Shown: positions 41,601 to 49,871 of the stretch, one piece after another
How the letters are laid out: the number at the start of each line of letters is the position of its first letter
How positions within the stretch are numbered: position 1 is the first letter of the stretch
DNA from: Oscillibacter sp.
GTDB lineage: Bacteria; Bacillota; Clostridia; Oscillospirales; Oscillospiraceae
Length of the DNA: 49,947 nucleotides
Direction of reading: 5' to 3'
Assembly (NCBI GenBank): GCA_014799845.1
Contig: JAAVHF010000047.1
Span: 22,204-72,150, forward strand
Notes under the pieces: model-generated
Seen by the model: the letters and a program-made list of their open reading frames with translations, nothing else
What the model was told of the DNA's origin: nothing
The model's database searches: none
Made by a program: the position numbers and the translations under genes

Positions 41601-43205
41601 ATGAAGATCGCCAATATCACCCTGGACAAGCCCGCGACCGGGGAACTTCTGCGGCTGTCGGGCTATATAGTGGCAGGCTTTTTTGCCGCTGGGTGCTGCC
41701 TGGAGGGCCGCGCGCCGTTGGCGGCGGGGCTGATCGCGGCCTGTAAGCCGGGGAGGAACGCCATGGCCGCGCTGCTGGGAGGCGTGGCAGGGAGCTTCGC
41801 CTTCCTGTCCTTCGGTCCGGCCCTGCGCTGCTGCGGGATTTTGATTCTGATCTACGCGGTGCTGTCCGCCTTCCGGGATACCAAATGGTTCAGGCAGGGA
41901 TGGTTCCGGCCATTCACAGCCGCCGGGGCCGCGCTGTCGGTGGAATTGGCCTACGCCCTGCAAATGGGGCTGGACAGCGCCAGCCTTCTGCGGATGGGGG
42001 CCAGCACGGCGCTGTCTGGCGTACTGTGCCACTACTGTGCTCTGGTACTGCGGGAGACGTCCATCCCCCGCCGGAAAGCCGCCAGAGAAGCTGACGGCCT
42101 GCGCCAGCGCCTGAAGCTGAGTGCAGAGGCCCTGAAGTCTCTGGGAGAAGCATTTGCTCCGCCCCAGCCTAAGAAGGAGGAGAACCCCGCCGTCATTTTC
42201 GACCGGGCGGCGGAGGTGGTCTGCCGGGGCTGCGCCCTGCGGGAACTGTGCTGGAATAAAGAGTACGTATCCACCTTCAATACCTTCAACGACGCCACGC
42301 CCATCATGCTGGAGCGGGGCCGCGCGGAGGCGTCGGATTTTGCCTCCCACTTCTCCGCCCGCTGCATCCACTTCCCCCAGCTGCTCTCCGCCATCAACAC
42401 AGAGGTGACGGCTCTGCTGCTGCGGCGGCAGTACCGCCGGCAGCTGGCAAAGGAGAGGGAGCGCAGCCGCGGGCAGTACGCCCAGCTGGGAGAACTGGTG
42501 GCCCAGGCCATGGCGGCCCCGGAGGCCCCCGCGGCCACGGGGCGGGAACTCTGCCACGAGGTTGCCCTGGGTTCCGCGCCCAAGGACGGCCAGCGGGTCT
42601 GTGGAGACAGCATGAACTGGTTCCGGGTAGGGGGGATGCTGTACCTGATCCTCAGCGACGGCATGGGCAGCGGCCGGGAGGCCCGGCGGGAGAGCCAGAT
42701 GACCCTGCGGCTGCTGGAGCAGTTTTTGCAGGCGGGAATCGCCCCGGAGCCAGCTCTGCGGACCCTCAACGCCGCCCTGAACCTCCGCAGCGACGAGCAG
42801 GGCAGCTTCACCACCATTGATCTGCTGGCGGCGGACCTCACCACGAAGCAGGCGTCCCTGTATAAGTACGGCGCGGCCCCCACCTACATCAAGCGTAAGG
42901 GGACGGTCCGCCGTCTGGCGGGAACATCCCTGCCCGCCGGACTTCAGGAGGCCAATGCCGAACCCCAGGCCATCCAATTTCCTCTGGAGGAGAATACCTT
43001 CCTGCTGATGATCAGCGACGGCGTAGCCGACGCGGGAGACGACCGGTGGGTCCAGGACCTGCTGGCGGGCTGGCAGGGGGAGGACCCTAATGTGTTGACC
43101 AGCCTGGTCCTCCAGGAGGCATACCAGCGGCGTCAGGGTGATGACGACCGCAGCGCCCTGTGTCTGTATCTTCCCACCGACAGACGCGGGAAAAGGGAGG
43201 TGTAG
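41601..43205 (+). CDS. spoIIE: SpoIIE-family PPM phosphatase, stage II sporulation type
   Basis: SpoIIE dephosphorylates the anti-sigma antagonist SpoIIAA and so activates sigma-F in the forespore. The product has 534 residues, against about 830 in Bacillus. The first about 150 hold roughly five hydrophobic helices (GYIVAGFFAAGCCLEG, AALLGGVAGSFAFLSFG, CGILILIYAVLSAF). A middle regulatory part contains CRGCALRELCWNKEYV, a cysteine cluster seen in SpoIIE. The phosphatase domain has VCGDSMNWF and YLILSDGMGSGREARRES (metal-binding Asp residues at about 336 and 353), then LYKYGAAPTYIKR and LLMISDGVADAGDD. The shorter membrane part is common in Clostridia. The next genes run the opposite way. Confidence 0.9.
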   Translation: MKIANITLDKPATGELLRLSGYIVAGFFAAGCCLEGRAPLAAGLIAACKPGRNAMAALLGGVAGSFAFLSFGPALRCCGILILIYAVLSAFRDTKWFRQGWFRPFTAAGAALSVELAYALQMGLDSASLLRMGASTALSGVLCHYCALVLRETSIPRRKAAREADGLRQRLKLSAEALKSLGEAFAPPQPKKEENPAVIFDRAAEVVCRGCALRELCWNKEYVSTFNTFNDATPIMLERGRAEASDFASHFSARCIHFPQLLSAINTEVTALLLRRQYRRQLAKERERSRGQYAQLGELVAQAMAAPEAPAATGRELCHEVALGSAPKDGQRVCGDSMNWFRVGGMLYLILSDGMGSGREARRESQMTLRLLEQFLQAGIAPEPALRTLNAALNLRSDEQGSFTTIDLLAADLTTKQASLYKYGAAPTYIKRKGTVRRLAGTSLPAGLQEANAEPQAIQFPLEENTFLLMISDGVADAGDDRWVQDLLAGWQGEDPNVLTSLVLQEAYQRRQGDDDRSALCLYLPTDRRGKREV

Positions 43206-43226
43206 CGCGCGAAACAGGAAATACAG

Positions 43227-43270
43227 AAAAGTCCCGGAATTTCCGATTCTTCGGAAATTCCGGGACTTTT
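43227..43270. terminator. Bidirectional terminator between spoIIE and the serpin gene
   Basis: Perfect 20-bp stem with a 4-base loop (TTCT). The left arm begins AAAAGTCCCGGAATTTCC and the right arm ends GGAAATTCCGGGACTTTT, so the A/T-runs serve both strands. It sits between convergent genes that stop at 43205 (plus) and 43286 (minus). Confidence 0.95.
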
Positions 43271-43285
43271 CCCGCAATAGGGAAC

Positions 43286-44620
43286 CTATCCCACCTGATT
43301 TACCACGCCCACAAACAGCGGCACGCCGCTCATGCGGACGATAAACAGGAAGGGCCGGTCCAGGTCCATGACGCAGACATCCTCCGGAAGGAGAGGCATC
43401 ACGCAGCCGTCCACCGCAATCATCGTAACCGCCGCGGCTTCCACGCCCTCCTCGTCCACCTTGACCCTGGCTATCTGTCTGGCGCGGGTCAGGCAGGCGT
43501 TCAATGAGGTGAGACTGGAAAAATCGGCCTTACGCGGGTCCTGGGCATCCTTGATGCCCAAGGCGTCCAAAGCGTCCATCAGGTCCAGATCGGAATTCAC
43601 ATCAAACTTGGGTACTGACCACTGGATGGTTCCATAGACCGTGTCGCTGCCGGAAAAGTCCAGGCTGGACAGCAAATCCCCATTTTGCAGCAGCGTTTCC
43701 GGGGTTACCCCCTCGTCCGGAAGGACGAAAACCATTTCGCCCAGCCGCGTGGGCAGGGCCGCCGCCTGATATCCCTCCCGCCGCAGGAAATTGCCGCTGT
43801 CCTCCCGGTGCATGAAGTCGATTTCGGCTTCCGTACCGGAAGCGTTTGTAAAAACATCCGTCTCCGTCAGCCGGGACCAGAATTCCGTATCCCACCCCGC
43901 CCGGTAATACAGGGAGGAAACCAGCAGCATGACCGTATCCGCAAAGGTCTGGATGACCGGCCCGTTCCCGCCGATCAGGCCGTTGGTCCGCTCGCTGACC
44001 CAATCGGACACAGCCTTGTCAGCCTTGAAGGATCCCATGGGGACGGAGAAAGCCCCGGTGTAGTATTGATCCGCAAGTACATCCAGCGTCTCCTGAACAT
44101 ACCCGCCATCCATCCTGTTGTTAAGCCAGATAGAATTAGCCAGCAGCAGTGAATCCATCCCATTGTCCGTATAGAGCCCCTTCCATACCCGGGACGCCTG
44201 GGCGGGGAGGTCATCAATCCCGTCCGTCTCCATAGCTTCCAGAATTTGCGTCCTGCTGTCTCCCGCCGCACACTGGGCCAGCAGGGCCAGAGCGGACCAC
44301 AGGGACAGCGGAGAGTAGACAATGTTTTCCCCTTTATAGCTATTGAGCACTAATGGAATACTGGCCTCCGCAAAGCGGCTCAGGGCGGTAACATCCGCCT
44401 CGGTGAGCCCATCCTTCCGCAGGGTGTTGAGAGCGGAGAAGTCCGGATAGACTGGCTGTGCCAGCGCATAAACAGAGGAAGTGTCGGGGACCGTCGGTTC
44501 TTCCGGAGCCGACACGAGGTCTGTTGCCGCAGGAGCCATCTCCTCCGGAACAGCGGCGGGCATACGGCATCCGCTGAGGGCTAGCAGCGCGGCTAAAAGA
44601 ACGGATATCCAGCGTTTCAT
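43286..44620 (-). CDS. Serpin-family lipoprotein (serine protease inhibitor)
   Basis: 444 residues. An N-terminal lipoprotein signal WISVLLAALLALSGC (lipobox L-S-G-C) is followed by a proline-rich spacer to about residue 60, then a serpin fold: NIVYSPLSLWSALALLAQCA (N-I-x-x-S-P-x-S), LANSIWLNNRM, DTVMLLVSSLYYRAGWDTEF (usual N-A-x-x-F-x-x-x-W), and the hinge and reactive-loop VDEEGVEAAAVTMIAVDG, then FLFIVRMSGVPLFVGVV. Counting the hinge E-E-G-x-x-A-A-A as P17-P10 puts P1 near the Cys of D-G-C-V, a rare residue for a serine-protease target. The ATG at 44620 has AGGAGA 7 bases upstream. Confidence 0.92.
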   Translation of the reverse strand: MKRWISVLLAALLALSGCRMPAAVPEEMAPAATDLVSAPEEPTVPDTSSVYALAQPVYPDFSALNTLRKDGLTEADVTALSRFAEASIPLVLNSYKGENIVYSPLSLWSALALLAQCAAGDSRTQILEAMETDGIDDLPAQASRVWKGLYTDNGMDSLLLANSIWLNNRMDGGYVQETLDVLADQYYTGAFSVPMGSFKADKAVSDWVSERTNGLIGGNGPVIQTFADTVMLLVSSLYYRAGWDTEFWSRLTETDVFTNASGTEAEIDFMHREDSGNFLRREGYQAAALPTRLGEMVFVLPDEGVTPETLLQNGDLLSSLDFSGSDTVYGTIQWSVPKFDVNSDLDLMDALDALGIKDAQDPRKADFSSLTSLNACLTRARQIARVKVDEEGVEAAAVTMIAVDGCVMPLLPEDVCVMDLDRPFLFIVRMSGVPLFVGVVNQVG

Positions 44621-44842
44621 GGTCACGTCTCCTTTCATGGGTGCAACTGAACAAATAGACGCAGATTGGGAAGAAAATGTTCCTCAAAAAGAAAACTGCG
44701 TCAGCCATCCGGTTAAAATCTGTACTGGGCGTGAATATTGTTACAAGTTTATTAATTTCCCGCCTCAGGTCTTCCTTTTAAAAGACGAATATGATAAAAT
44801 TTTGGCGAATTTATCATTTCCTGCGAGAAAGGGAGACTGCCC

Positions 44843-46957
44843 ATGAGAAAGAAACCTTCCCTGAAAAAGCTTCTGGCTTTAACCATGTGCGTGGTGCTGA
44901 CGCTGACGCTGCTGACGGGGGCCGCCTTTGCGGTGGAGACCTTTACTACCAGCGAGGAATGCATTGCCATGATCAAGGAATTTGAGGGCTTCCGCTCTGT
45001 TCCCTACACGGACGAAAGCGGAGCGTGGTATATTGGCTATGGTACGGAATGTGAGCCCGGAAACTACCCCATGGGAGTCTCCGAGGCGGAGGCGGACCAG
45101 CTGCTGCGGCAGCATCTGGCCCAGCGGGACGAGTTGCTGGTCAACAACTTCCTGCTCCAGTACGGCGTATCCGTCAATCAGGCTCAGTTTGACGCCATGG
45201 TCAGCCTGACCTACAACCTGGGGGCCCAGTGGATCAATCCGGAATACCGGTTCTGCTCCTACCTCATCAACGGAATCCACCTCTACAGCGAGGAGCAGAT
45301 TGTCAACTCCATCGCCACCTGGTGCCACTCCGGGACCGCGGTGCTGGAAAATCTGGTGACCCGGCGGCTCAGGGAGGCGTTTCTGTTCCTCTATGGAGAC
45401 TATGAATTCAGGGACGTTGCCTCCCGCTACTGTTACATAGACTTCGAGCCAAACGGCGGGCAGAAGGACCCCGGCCAGGACAGCCGGACAGTGTTCTATC
45501 CCACCGGCAGCATCTACGGCCAGCTTCCGGTGCCTACACTGGCGGGGCAGGAGTTCCAGGGCTGGTTCACTACCGACGGGGTGCAGCTGACGGGGCAGGA
45601 GACCGTGGTGAGCTCCCTCCATGTCTACGCCCGCTGGTCCAACGGCGGTACGGTGATCTCCGCGCCGACCACTACCCAGCCCAAGGTCGACTACTCCTCC
45701 TGGGTCAACCCGTACAGGGATGTGAAGGAGAGCGACTGGCACTATGAATACGTCCGGGAACTGAGCTATCACAGCATCATCAGGGGCTATGACGACAGCA
45801 CTTTCCGTCCTGACAACACCCTCACCGCCGGGGAGGCGTTGAAGCTGCTGCTGGTGACCGCTTTGCAGATCGACCCGGGCAATGCCATTGACGGCCACTG
45901 GGCGTCCAATTACCTGGCTTTGGCGGAGAGCATGGGCTGTCTGACGCCGGGAGAGATCGCCAGCCTGGACGAGCCGATCGGACGGCTTGCTATTGCGCGG
46001 ATTGCCGTGATTGCCATGGGACTGGAGCTGAAAACCGGGCCTTCGCCGTTCAGCGACATTGACGATCCCTACGCCCTGACCCTCTACGAGGCGAGGATCG
46101 TCACCGGGGAGATCGAGGGGAGCCAGCGGTACTACAAGCCCTATGACGGCATCACCCGGGCGGAAATGAGCGCCATCGTGTCCCGTCTGCGCGGCTACTC
46201 CGCGCCAAATGATCCCGCCCGGTCCGGGTATATCAGCTACAGCAACAAGCTGATCCCCGTGGATTGGAGCGTACCCGCCGCGCCCTATAACAAGGACCTC
46301 TTTGTCCGGGACGGCAGCCGACTGTATTATAATGATCCCGCCTATACCACCGAGTGGGGCATTGATGTGGCCCGGTACCAGGGGAATATCGACTGGCGGA
46401 AGGTAGCGGGAGCCGGCGTGCAGTTCGCTCTCATCCGCGTGGGAGGGCGTTTTGCCGAATCCGGGGATATCTATGACGACGCCAAATTTGAGGAGTATCT
46501 GACGGGAGCCCAGGCGGCGGGACTGAAAACCGGCGTATATTTCTTCTCTCAGGCTATTAATACCACCGAGGCGGTGGAGGAGGCCCTCTATACCATCGGA
46601 AAGCTGGGCGGCAGGGCGCTGGAGTATCCCATTATCTTTGACTGGGAGATTTACTCCAAGACGGCGCGAAGCTACGGCGTAAGCAAGGAAACTTTGACGG
46701 AGTGCGCCATTGCTTTCTGCGATACCGTGGCCCAGGCGGGCTATACGCCCATGATCTATATGGGCCTGGAGGTAGGCTACACCCGGCTTGATCTGAGCAG
46801 GCTGACCCAGTATGATTTCTGGTTTGCCCAGTACAACAGCAGGAATCAGCCGGACATGTACTACAATTACCGGATCTGGCAGTACACCGACAGCGGCAGT
46901 GTTCCCGGCATTGATGGAAAGGTGGACATGGATCTGGCCTTTATCCCGTATTATTGA
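44843..46957 (+). CDS. Secreted two-muramidase protein: GH24 lysozyme, Flg_new, SLH repeats, GH25 lysozyme
   Basis: 704 residues with a signal peptide (LLALTMCVVLTLTLLTGAAFA). Domain order: GH24/T4-like lysozyme at about 35-190 (MIKEFEGFRSVPYTDESGAW with catalytic Glu48, then YIGYGTE); a Flg_new-type repeat at about 195-268 (FEPNGGQ ... YGQLPVPTLAGQEFQGWF ... VYARW); S-layer homology repeats at about 285-450 (NPYRDVKESDWHYEYVREL, IIRGYDDSTFRPDNTLT, FSDIDDPYALTLYEA, YDGITRAEMSAIVSRL); and a GH25 lysozyme at about 503-704 (WGIDVARYQGNIDWRKV, IIFDWEIY with D600-W-E602, IWQYTDSGSVPGIDG and the final MDLAF). The SLH part probably anchors it to secondary cell-wall polymers. It likely trims peptidoglycan, perhaps in sporulation or growth. 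Confidence 0.9.
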   Translation: MRKKPSLKKLLALTMCVVLTLTLLTGAAFAVETFTTSEECIAMIKEFEGFRSVPYTDESGAWYIGYGTECEPGNYPMGVSEAEADQLLRQHLAQRDELLVNNFLLQYGVSVNQAQFDAMVSLTYNLGAQWINPEYRFCSYLINGIHLYSEEQIVNSIATWCHSGTAVLENLVTRRLREAFLFLYGDYEFRDVASRYCYIDFEPNGGQKDPGQDSRTVFYPTGSIYGQLPVPTLAGQEFQGWFTTDGVQLTGQETVVSSLHVYARWSNGGTVISAPTTTQPKVDYSSWVNPYRDVKESDWHYEYVRELSYHSIIRGYDDSTFRPDNTLTAGEALKLLLVTALQIDPGNAIDGHWASNYLALAESMGCLTPGEIASLDEPIGRLAIARIAVIAMGLELKTGPSPFSDIDDPYALTLYEARIVTGEIEGSQRYYKPYDGITRAEMSAIVSRLRGYSAPNDPARSGYISYSNKLIPVDWSVPAAPYNKDLFVRDGSRLYYNDPAYTTEWGIDVARYQGNIDWRKVAGAGVQFALIRVGGRFAESGDIYDDAKFEEYLTGAQAAGLKTGVYFFSQAINTTEAVEEALYTIGKLGGRALEYPIIFDWEIYSKTARSYGVSKETLTECAIAFCDTVAQAGYTPMIYMGLEVGYTRLDLSRLTQYDFWFAQYNSRNQPDMYYNYRIWQYTDSGSVPGIDGKVDMDLAFIPYY

Positions 46958-46969
46958 TATGATTGCCAA

Positions 46970-47005
46970 AGGCGCGGACCGGAAACCGGTCCGCGCCTGA
47001 TTTTT
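46970..47005 (+). terminator. Intrinsic terminator after the two-muramidase gene
   Basis: Perfect 13-bp stem, AGGCGCGGACCGG (46970-46982) and CCGGTCCGCGCCT (46986-46998), AAA loop, followed by GATTTTTG. It starts 13 bases after the stop. Confidence 0.94.
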
Positions 47006-47029
47006 GGGGAGAGGGGACTTGCATAAGAG

Positions 47030-47066
47030 CCCCCGGCGATCCCGCCGAAGCGGGGCTCGCCGGGGG
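47030..47066 (-). terminator. GC-rich hairpin after the citrate transporter gene
   Basis: CCCCCGGCGA (47030-47039) pairs with TCGCCGGGGG (47057-47066), with an inner CCCGC/GCGGG stem and a GAA-type tip. It lies 30 bases after the minus-strand stop at 47097. The T-run on the minus strand is weak, so termination is likely but not certain. Confidence 0.6.
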
Positions 47067-47096
47067 TGGAAAAGGGAGAAGAGAACAGCGAATGAA

Positions 47097-48464
47097 TTAC
47101 AGCGGCATGATCCCGAAGATAATGGCCACGATCATGCACAGAATGGAGAATCCCCAGACATACATGAAGCTGCACTTGATGTGGTCCTTGATGTCCACGT
47201 CCGCGAGACCCACGCCCAGCAGGGTGGCGGGGACCATGGGGCTGATGAAGGTGGCGCAGTTGCGGCAGACCACCATGGCCACCGCGATAGGCAGCGCCGC
47301 GATGCCGAAGCCCTCGCCGATGCCGATCATGACGGGCAGCATGCCGTAGAAGTAGCTGTCGGTATCGAAGGCCAGCGCCAGAGGCACGGACAGGATGCCG
47401 ATCACGATGGGCAGGTGACGGCCCAGGAAAGCGGGCAGCACCATCTTGATGAGGTTGGACATGCAGGTGACCACGCTGGCGACTTCCACATCGCCCACGG
47501 TAACGCTCTTGACCAGTACGCCCATCAGCACCGCCGCGCCCATCAGGGTGGAGCACATCATGAGGGCGGGACCGGCGTGAAGGTTGATGATCTTCTTGTG
47601 CATCTTGGAATCAAGGCCGTAGTTGACCAGGATGGCGGCAGCCACGCCCAGCATGAAGGGCACGTAGCTGGGGAACTCGTCCCAGATCAGCAGGGCGATG
47701 ACGCCGATGGTCAGGATCACGTTGAAGAGGAACAGCTTGGGACGGGCCAGATCGTTATGCTCGGCCTGGGCGGCATCATCCAGAACCACGTCGCCCTCCA
47801 GCTTGGCCAGCTTGCCGTTGAGGCCCGCGCCCCGTCTCTGCTCCTGCCAGCCGGCCAGTACGGCGTGGGCCAGACAGAGGATGACGCCGAAAGCCTGGAT
47901 GGGCAGCAGAGTGCTCCACAGATCGCTGGCTTCGATGCCCAGCACGGTGGCCGCCCGGGCGGTGGGGCCGGACCAGGGCATCAGGTTCAGTACGCCCATA
48001 GCCAGCACGCTCACCCGCAGCAGGGTGGTGGGCCGCATGTGCATTTTCTTATACACCGGCAGCATGGCGGGGATCACGATACAGAAGGTAGACGCGCCGC
48101 CGCCGTCCAGATGGCCGATCAGGGCGATAACGGTGGACATGACCGTCACGCCGATGACGCTATTGCCAACCAGTTTCATCAGCTTGCCGATGATGACGTC
48201 GAACATACCGGCGTCGGTCATGATGCCGAAGAACAGCACCGAGAACACGAACAGCGCGGCGGTGGGTGCGGTTGAGTTAAAGCCCGACTTGATGAGGGAG
48301 CCTACGTTGCCGATGGAGTAGTACCCGCCTGCCACCAGGACCAGCGCCAGGATGAAAGGGAATACGATGAACGCGATGCTGGGGAGGGTCTTGCTCTGGA
48401 ACAGGGTGATCACGATGGCGATGATACATACAAAGCCAAGGATGCCAACAACTATTTCAGACAT
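47097..48464 (-). CDS. CitMHS-family citrate-metal transporter
   Basis: 455 residues, about 12 membrane segments, the size of Mg/Ca-citrate:proton symporters. Characteristic segments: GGYYSIGNVGSLIKSGFNST, FSVLFFGIMTDAGMFD, TVIALIGHLDGGGASTFCIV (the G-H-x-D-G-x-G-A-S/T-T motif of CitMHS), LMPWSGPTARAATVLGI, and late TDSYFYGMLPVMIGIGEGFG. A hydrophilic loop of about 35 residues (QEQRRGAGLNGKLAK) divides the two halves. GAGGAAA precedes the ATG at 48464. It follows citF by 75 bases on the same strand, so together they import and cleave citrate. Confidence 0.94.
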   Translation of the reverse strand: MSEIVVGILGFVCIIAIVITLFQSKTLPSIAFIVFPFILALVLVAGGYYSIGNVGSLIKSGFNSTAPTAALFVFSVLFFGIMTDAGMFDVIIGKLMKLVGNSVIGVTVMSTVIALIGHLDGGGASTFCIVIPAMLPVYKKMHMRPTTLLRVSVLAMGVLNLMPWSGPTARAATVLGIEASDLWSTLLPIQAFGVILCLAHAVLAGWQEQRRGAGLNGKLAKLEGDVVLDDAAQAEHNDLARPKLFLFNVILTIGVIALLIWDEFPSYVPFMLGVAAAILVNYGLDSKMHKKIINLHAGPALMMCSTLMGAAVLMGVLVKSVTVGDVEVASVVTCMSNLIKMVLPAFLGRHLPIVIGILSVPLALAFDTDSYFYGMLPVMIGIGEGFGIAALPIAVAMVVCRNCATFISPMVPATLLGVGLADVDIKDHIKCSFMYVWGFSILCMIVAIIFGIMPL

Positions 48465-48539
48465 GAATGATTTCCTCGCTCTTTCTTTTATTTGTTGTTT
48501 GGTTTATCTGCGCATGGAACGGGGATGGCGCGTCTGTCT

Positions 48540-49871
48540 TTACTCTTCCGGGTTATAGGGCTTGATCTTCCGGACGACGTCCAGGATGGTGCCGTCCCGG
48601 GCCTCCAGCACGGCCACCACCTTGTCCTCCCACTCCAGGTCATCGGGGCGGCCAACCAGGGAGTAGGCCTTTTCCTTCAGCTCCTCGATGGTCACATGGG
48701 GGATGCCTGCGTTGTCCAGGCACTCGATCAGGTCCGGACGCAGGGGGTTCACGGCGATGCCATAGTCGGTGACCAGCACGTCCACGCAGTCGCCGGGGGT
48801 GGTGACGGTCACCACGTGCTCGCACACGGTAGCCATGCGGCCGCGGGTCAGGGGCGTGACGATGATGCAGACCTTGCTGCCCGCCGCAGTGTCGGGGTGT
48901 CCGCCGGGAGCGCCGCGCAGCACACCGTCAGAGCCGGTGAGGACGTTGACGTTGAACCCGGTGTCGATCTCCAGCGCGGCCAGCACCACGAAGTCCAGCT
49001 TGTTGACGAACGCGCCCTTGTTGGCGGGGTTGGCGTACTGGCTGGCGGACATCTCGTAGTGTCCGGGCGTGGTGTGGATGGACTGTACCGCGTCCAGATC
49101 GAAGTCCTGCACGTCGATGACCTTGCCCACCTTGCCCTTCTTGAGAAGCTCCACCATGGGGCCGCAGATGCCGCCAATGGCCCAGCCCATCTTGATGCCC
49201 CGCTGGTCCATGTACTGCTCCAGGAACAGGTTAGCGGCCAGGGACGGCCCGCCTACGCCGGTCTGGAAGGAGAAGCCCTCCTTGAAGTAGGGAGTGGAGG
49301 CGATGACCTTCGCCACGTTTTCCGCCATCATCAGGTCACGGGGATTCTGGGAGATTCGCGCGGCGGCGGAGGCGATCTTCTTGGGGTTGCCGATGCTGTC
49401 CACCACGACCACCGCGTCCACGTCGATGGCCTCCACGCTGGCGGGCATGTTGGGGAAGTCCACCAGGCAGTCGGTGACCACCACCACGTGGTCGGCGTAC
49501 TTGGCGTCGCTCATGGCGTAGCCCATGGAGCCGCAGTCGCTTTTTCCGCCCACGCCCCGGCAGTTGCCCACGCAGTCGCTGGTGGGCGCGGCGATAAAGG
49601 CGATGTCAATATGTACCTCGCCGCCCTCGATGGCCCGGGGACGTCCGCCGTGGGAACGGATAATGGCGGGGGTCTTCAGCTTTCCGGCGGAGACCACCTC
49701 GCCCATGCGGCCGCGGATGCCGCTGGTCTGGATGCCCACTACCTTGCCCTGCTCGATGTAGGCGGCAATGGGGTCGTGGGCGTTGCCCAGGCTGCTGGCG
49801 GCGATGGTCAGGTCCTCCAGACCCAGCTCCTCGATGCGATGGAGTATATTCAGGAGAATCATGTGGTGCAC
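48540..49871 (-). CDS. citF: Citrate lyase alpha subunit (citrate CoA-transferase), N-terminus missing or altered
   Basis: CitF moves the acyl carrier thioester onto citrate in citrate fermentation. About 443 residues are seen, where CitF usually has about 510. From ILHRIEELGLEDLTIAASSL onward the family match is good: IQTSGIRGRMGEVVSAGKL, HGGRPRAIEGGEVHIDIAF, DCVGNCRGVGGKSDCGSMG (usual N-x-x-G), ALEIDTGFNVNVLTGSDG and LRGAPGGHPDTAAGSKVC, DYGIAVNPLRPDLI. The expected N-terminal about 65 residues, with the I-S-F-H-H-H segment, do not appear: beyond 49862 the frame stays open to the window end but has no CitF likeness. The start given (GTG at 49871) is therefore only a marker, not a real start. 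See the junction note at 49839. Confidence 0.88.
   Translation of the reverse strand: MHHMILLNILHRIEELGLEDLTIAASSLGNAHDPIAAYIEQGKVVGIQTSGIRGRMGEVVSAGKLKTPAIIRSHGGRPRAIEGGEVHIDIAFIAAPTSDCVGNCRGVGGKSDCGSMGYAMSDAKYADHVVVVTDCLVDFPNMPASVEAIDVDAVVVVDSIGNPKKIASAAARISQNPRDLMMAENVAKVIASTPYFKEGFSFQTGVGGPSLAANLFLEQYMDQRGIKMGWAIGGICGPMVELLKKGKVGKVIDVQDFDLDAVQSIHTTPGHYEMSASQYANPANKGAFVNKLDFVVLAALEIDTGFNVNVLTGSDGVLRGAPGGHPDTAAGSKVCIIVTPLTRGRMATVCEHVVTVTTPGDCVDVLVTDYGIAVNPLRPDLIECLDNAGIPHVTIEELKEKAYSLVGRPDDLEWEDKVVAVLEARDGTILDVVRKIKPYNPEE

Noticed and set aside
44879-46969. A 696-codon open frame on the minus strand opposite the two-muramidase gene
   Set aside because: The plus strand has a signal peptide, catalytic motifs and a terminator; the minus frame has none and is a codon-bias shadow.
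47004-48275. A 423-codon plus-strand frame opposite the citrate transporter
   Set aside because: It reads as His/Asp/Gly-rich sequence antisense to a 12-helix transporter with conserved motifs.
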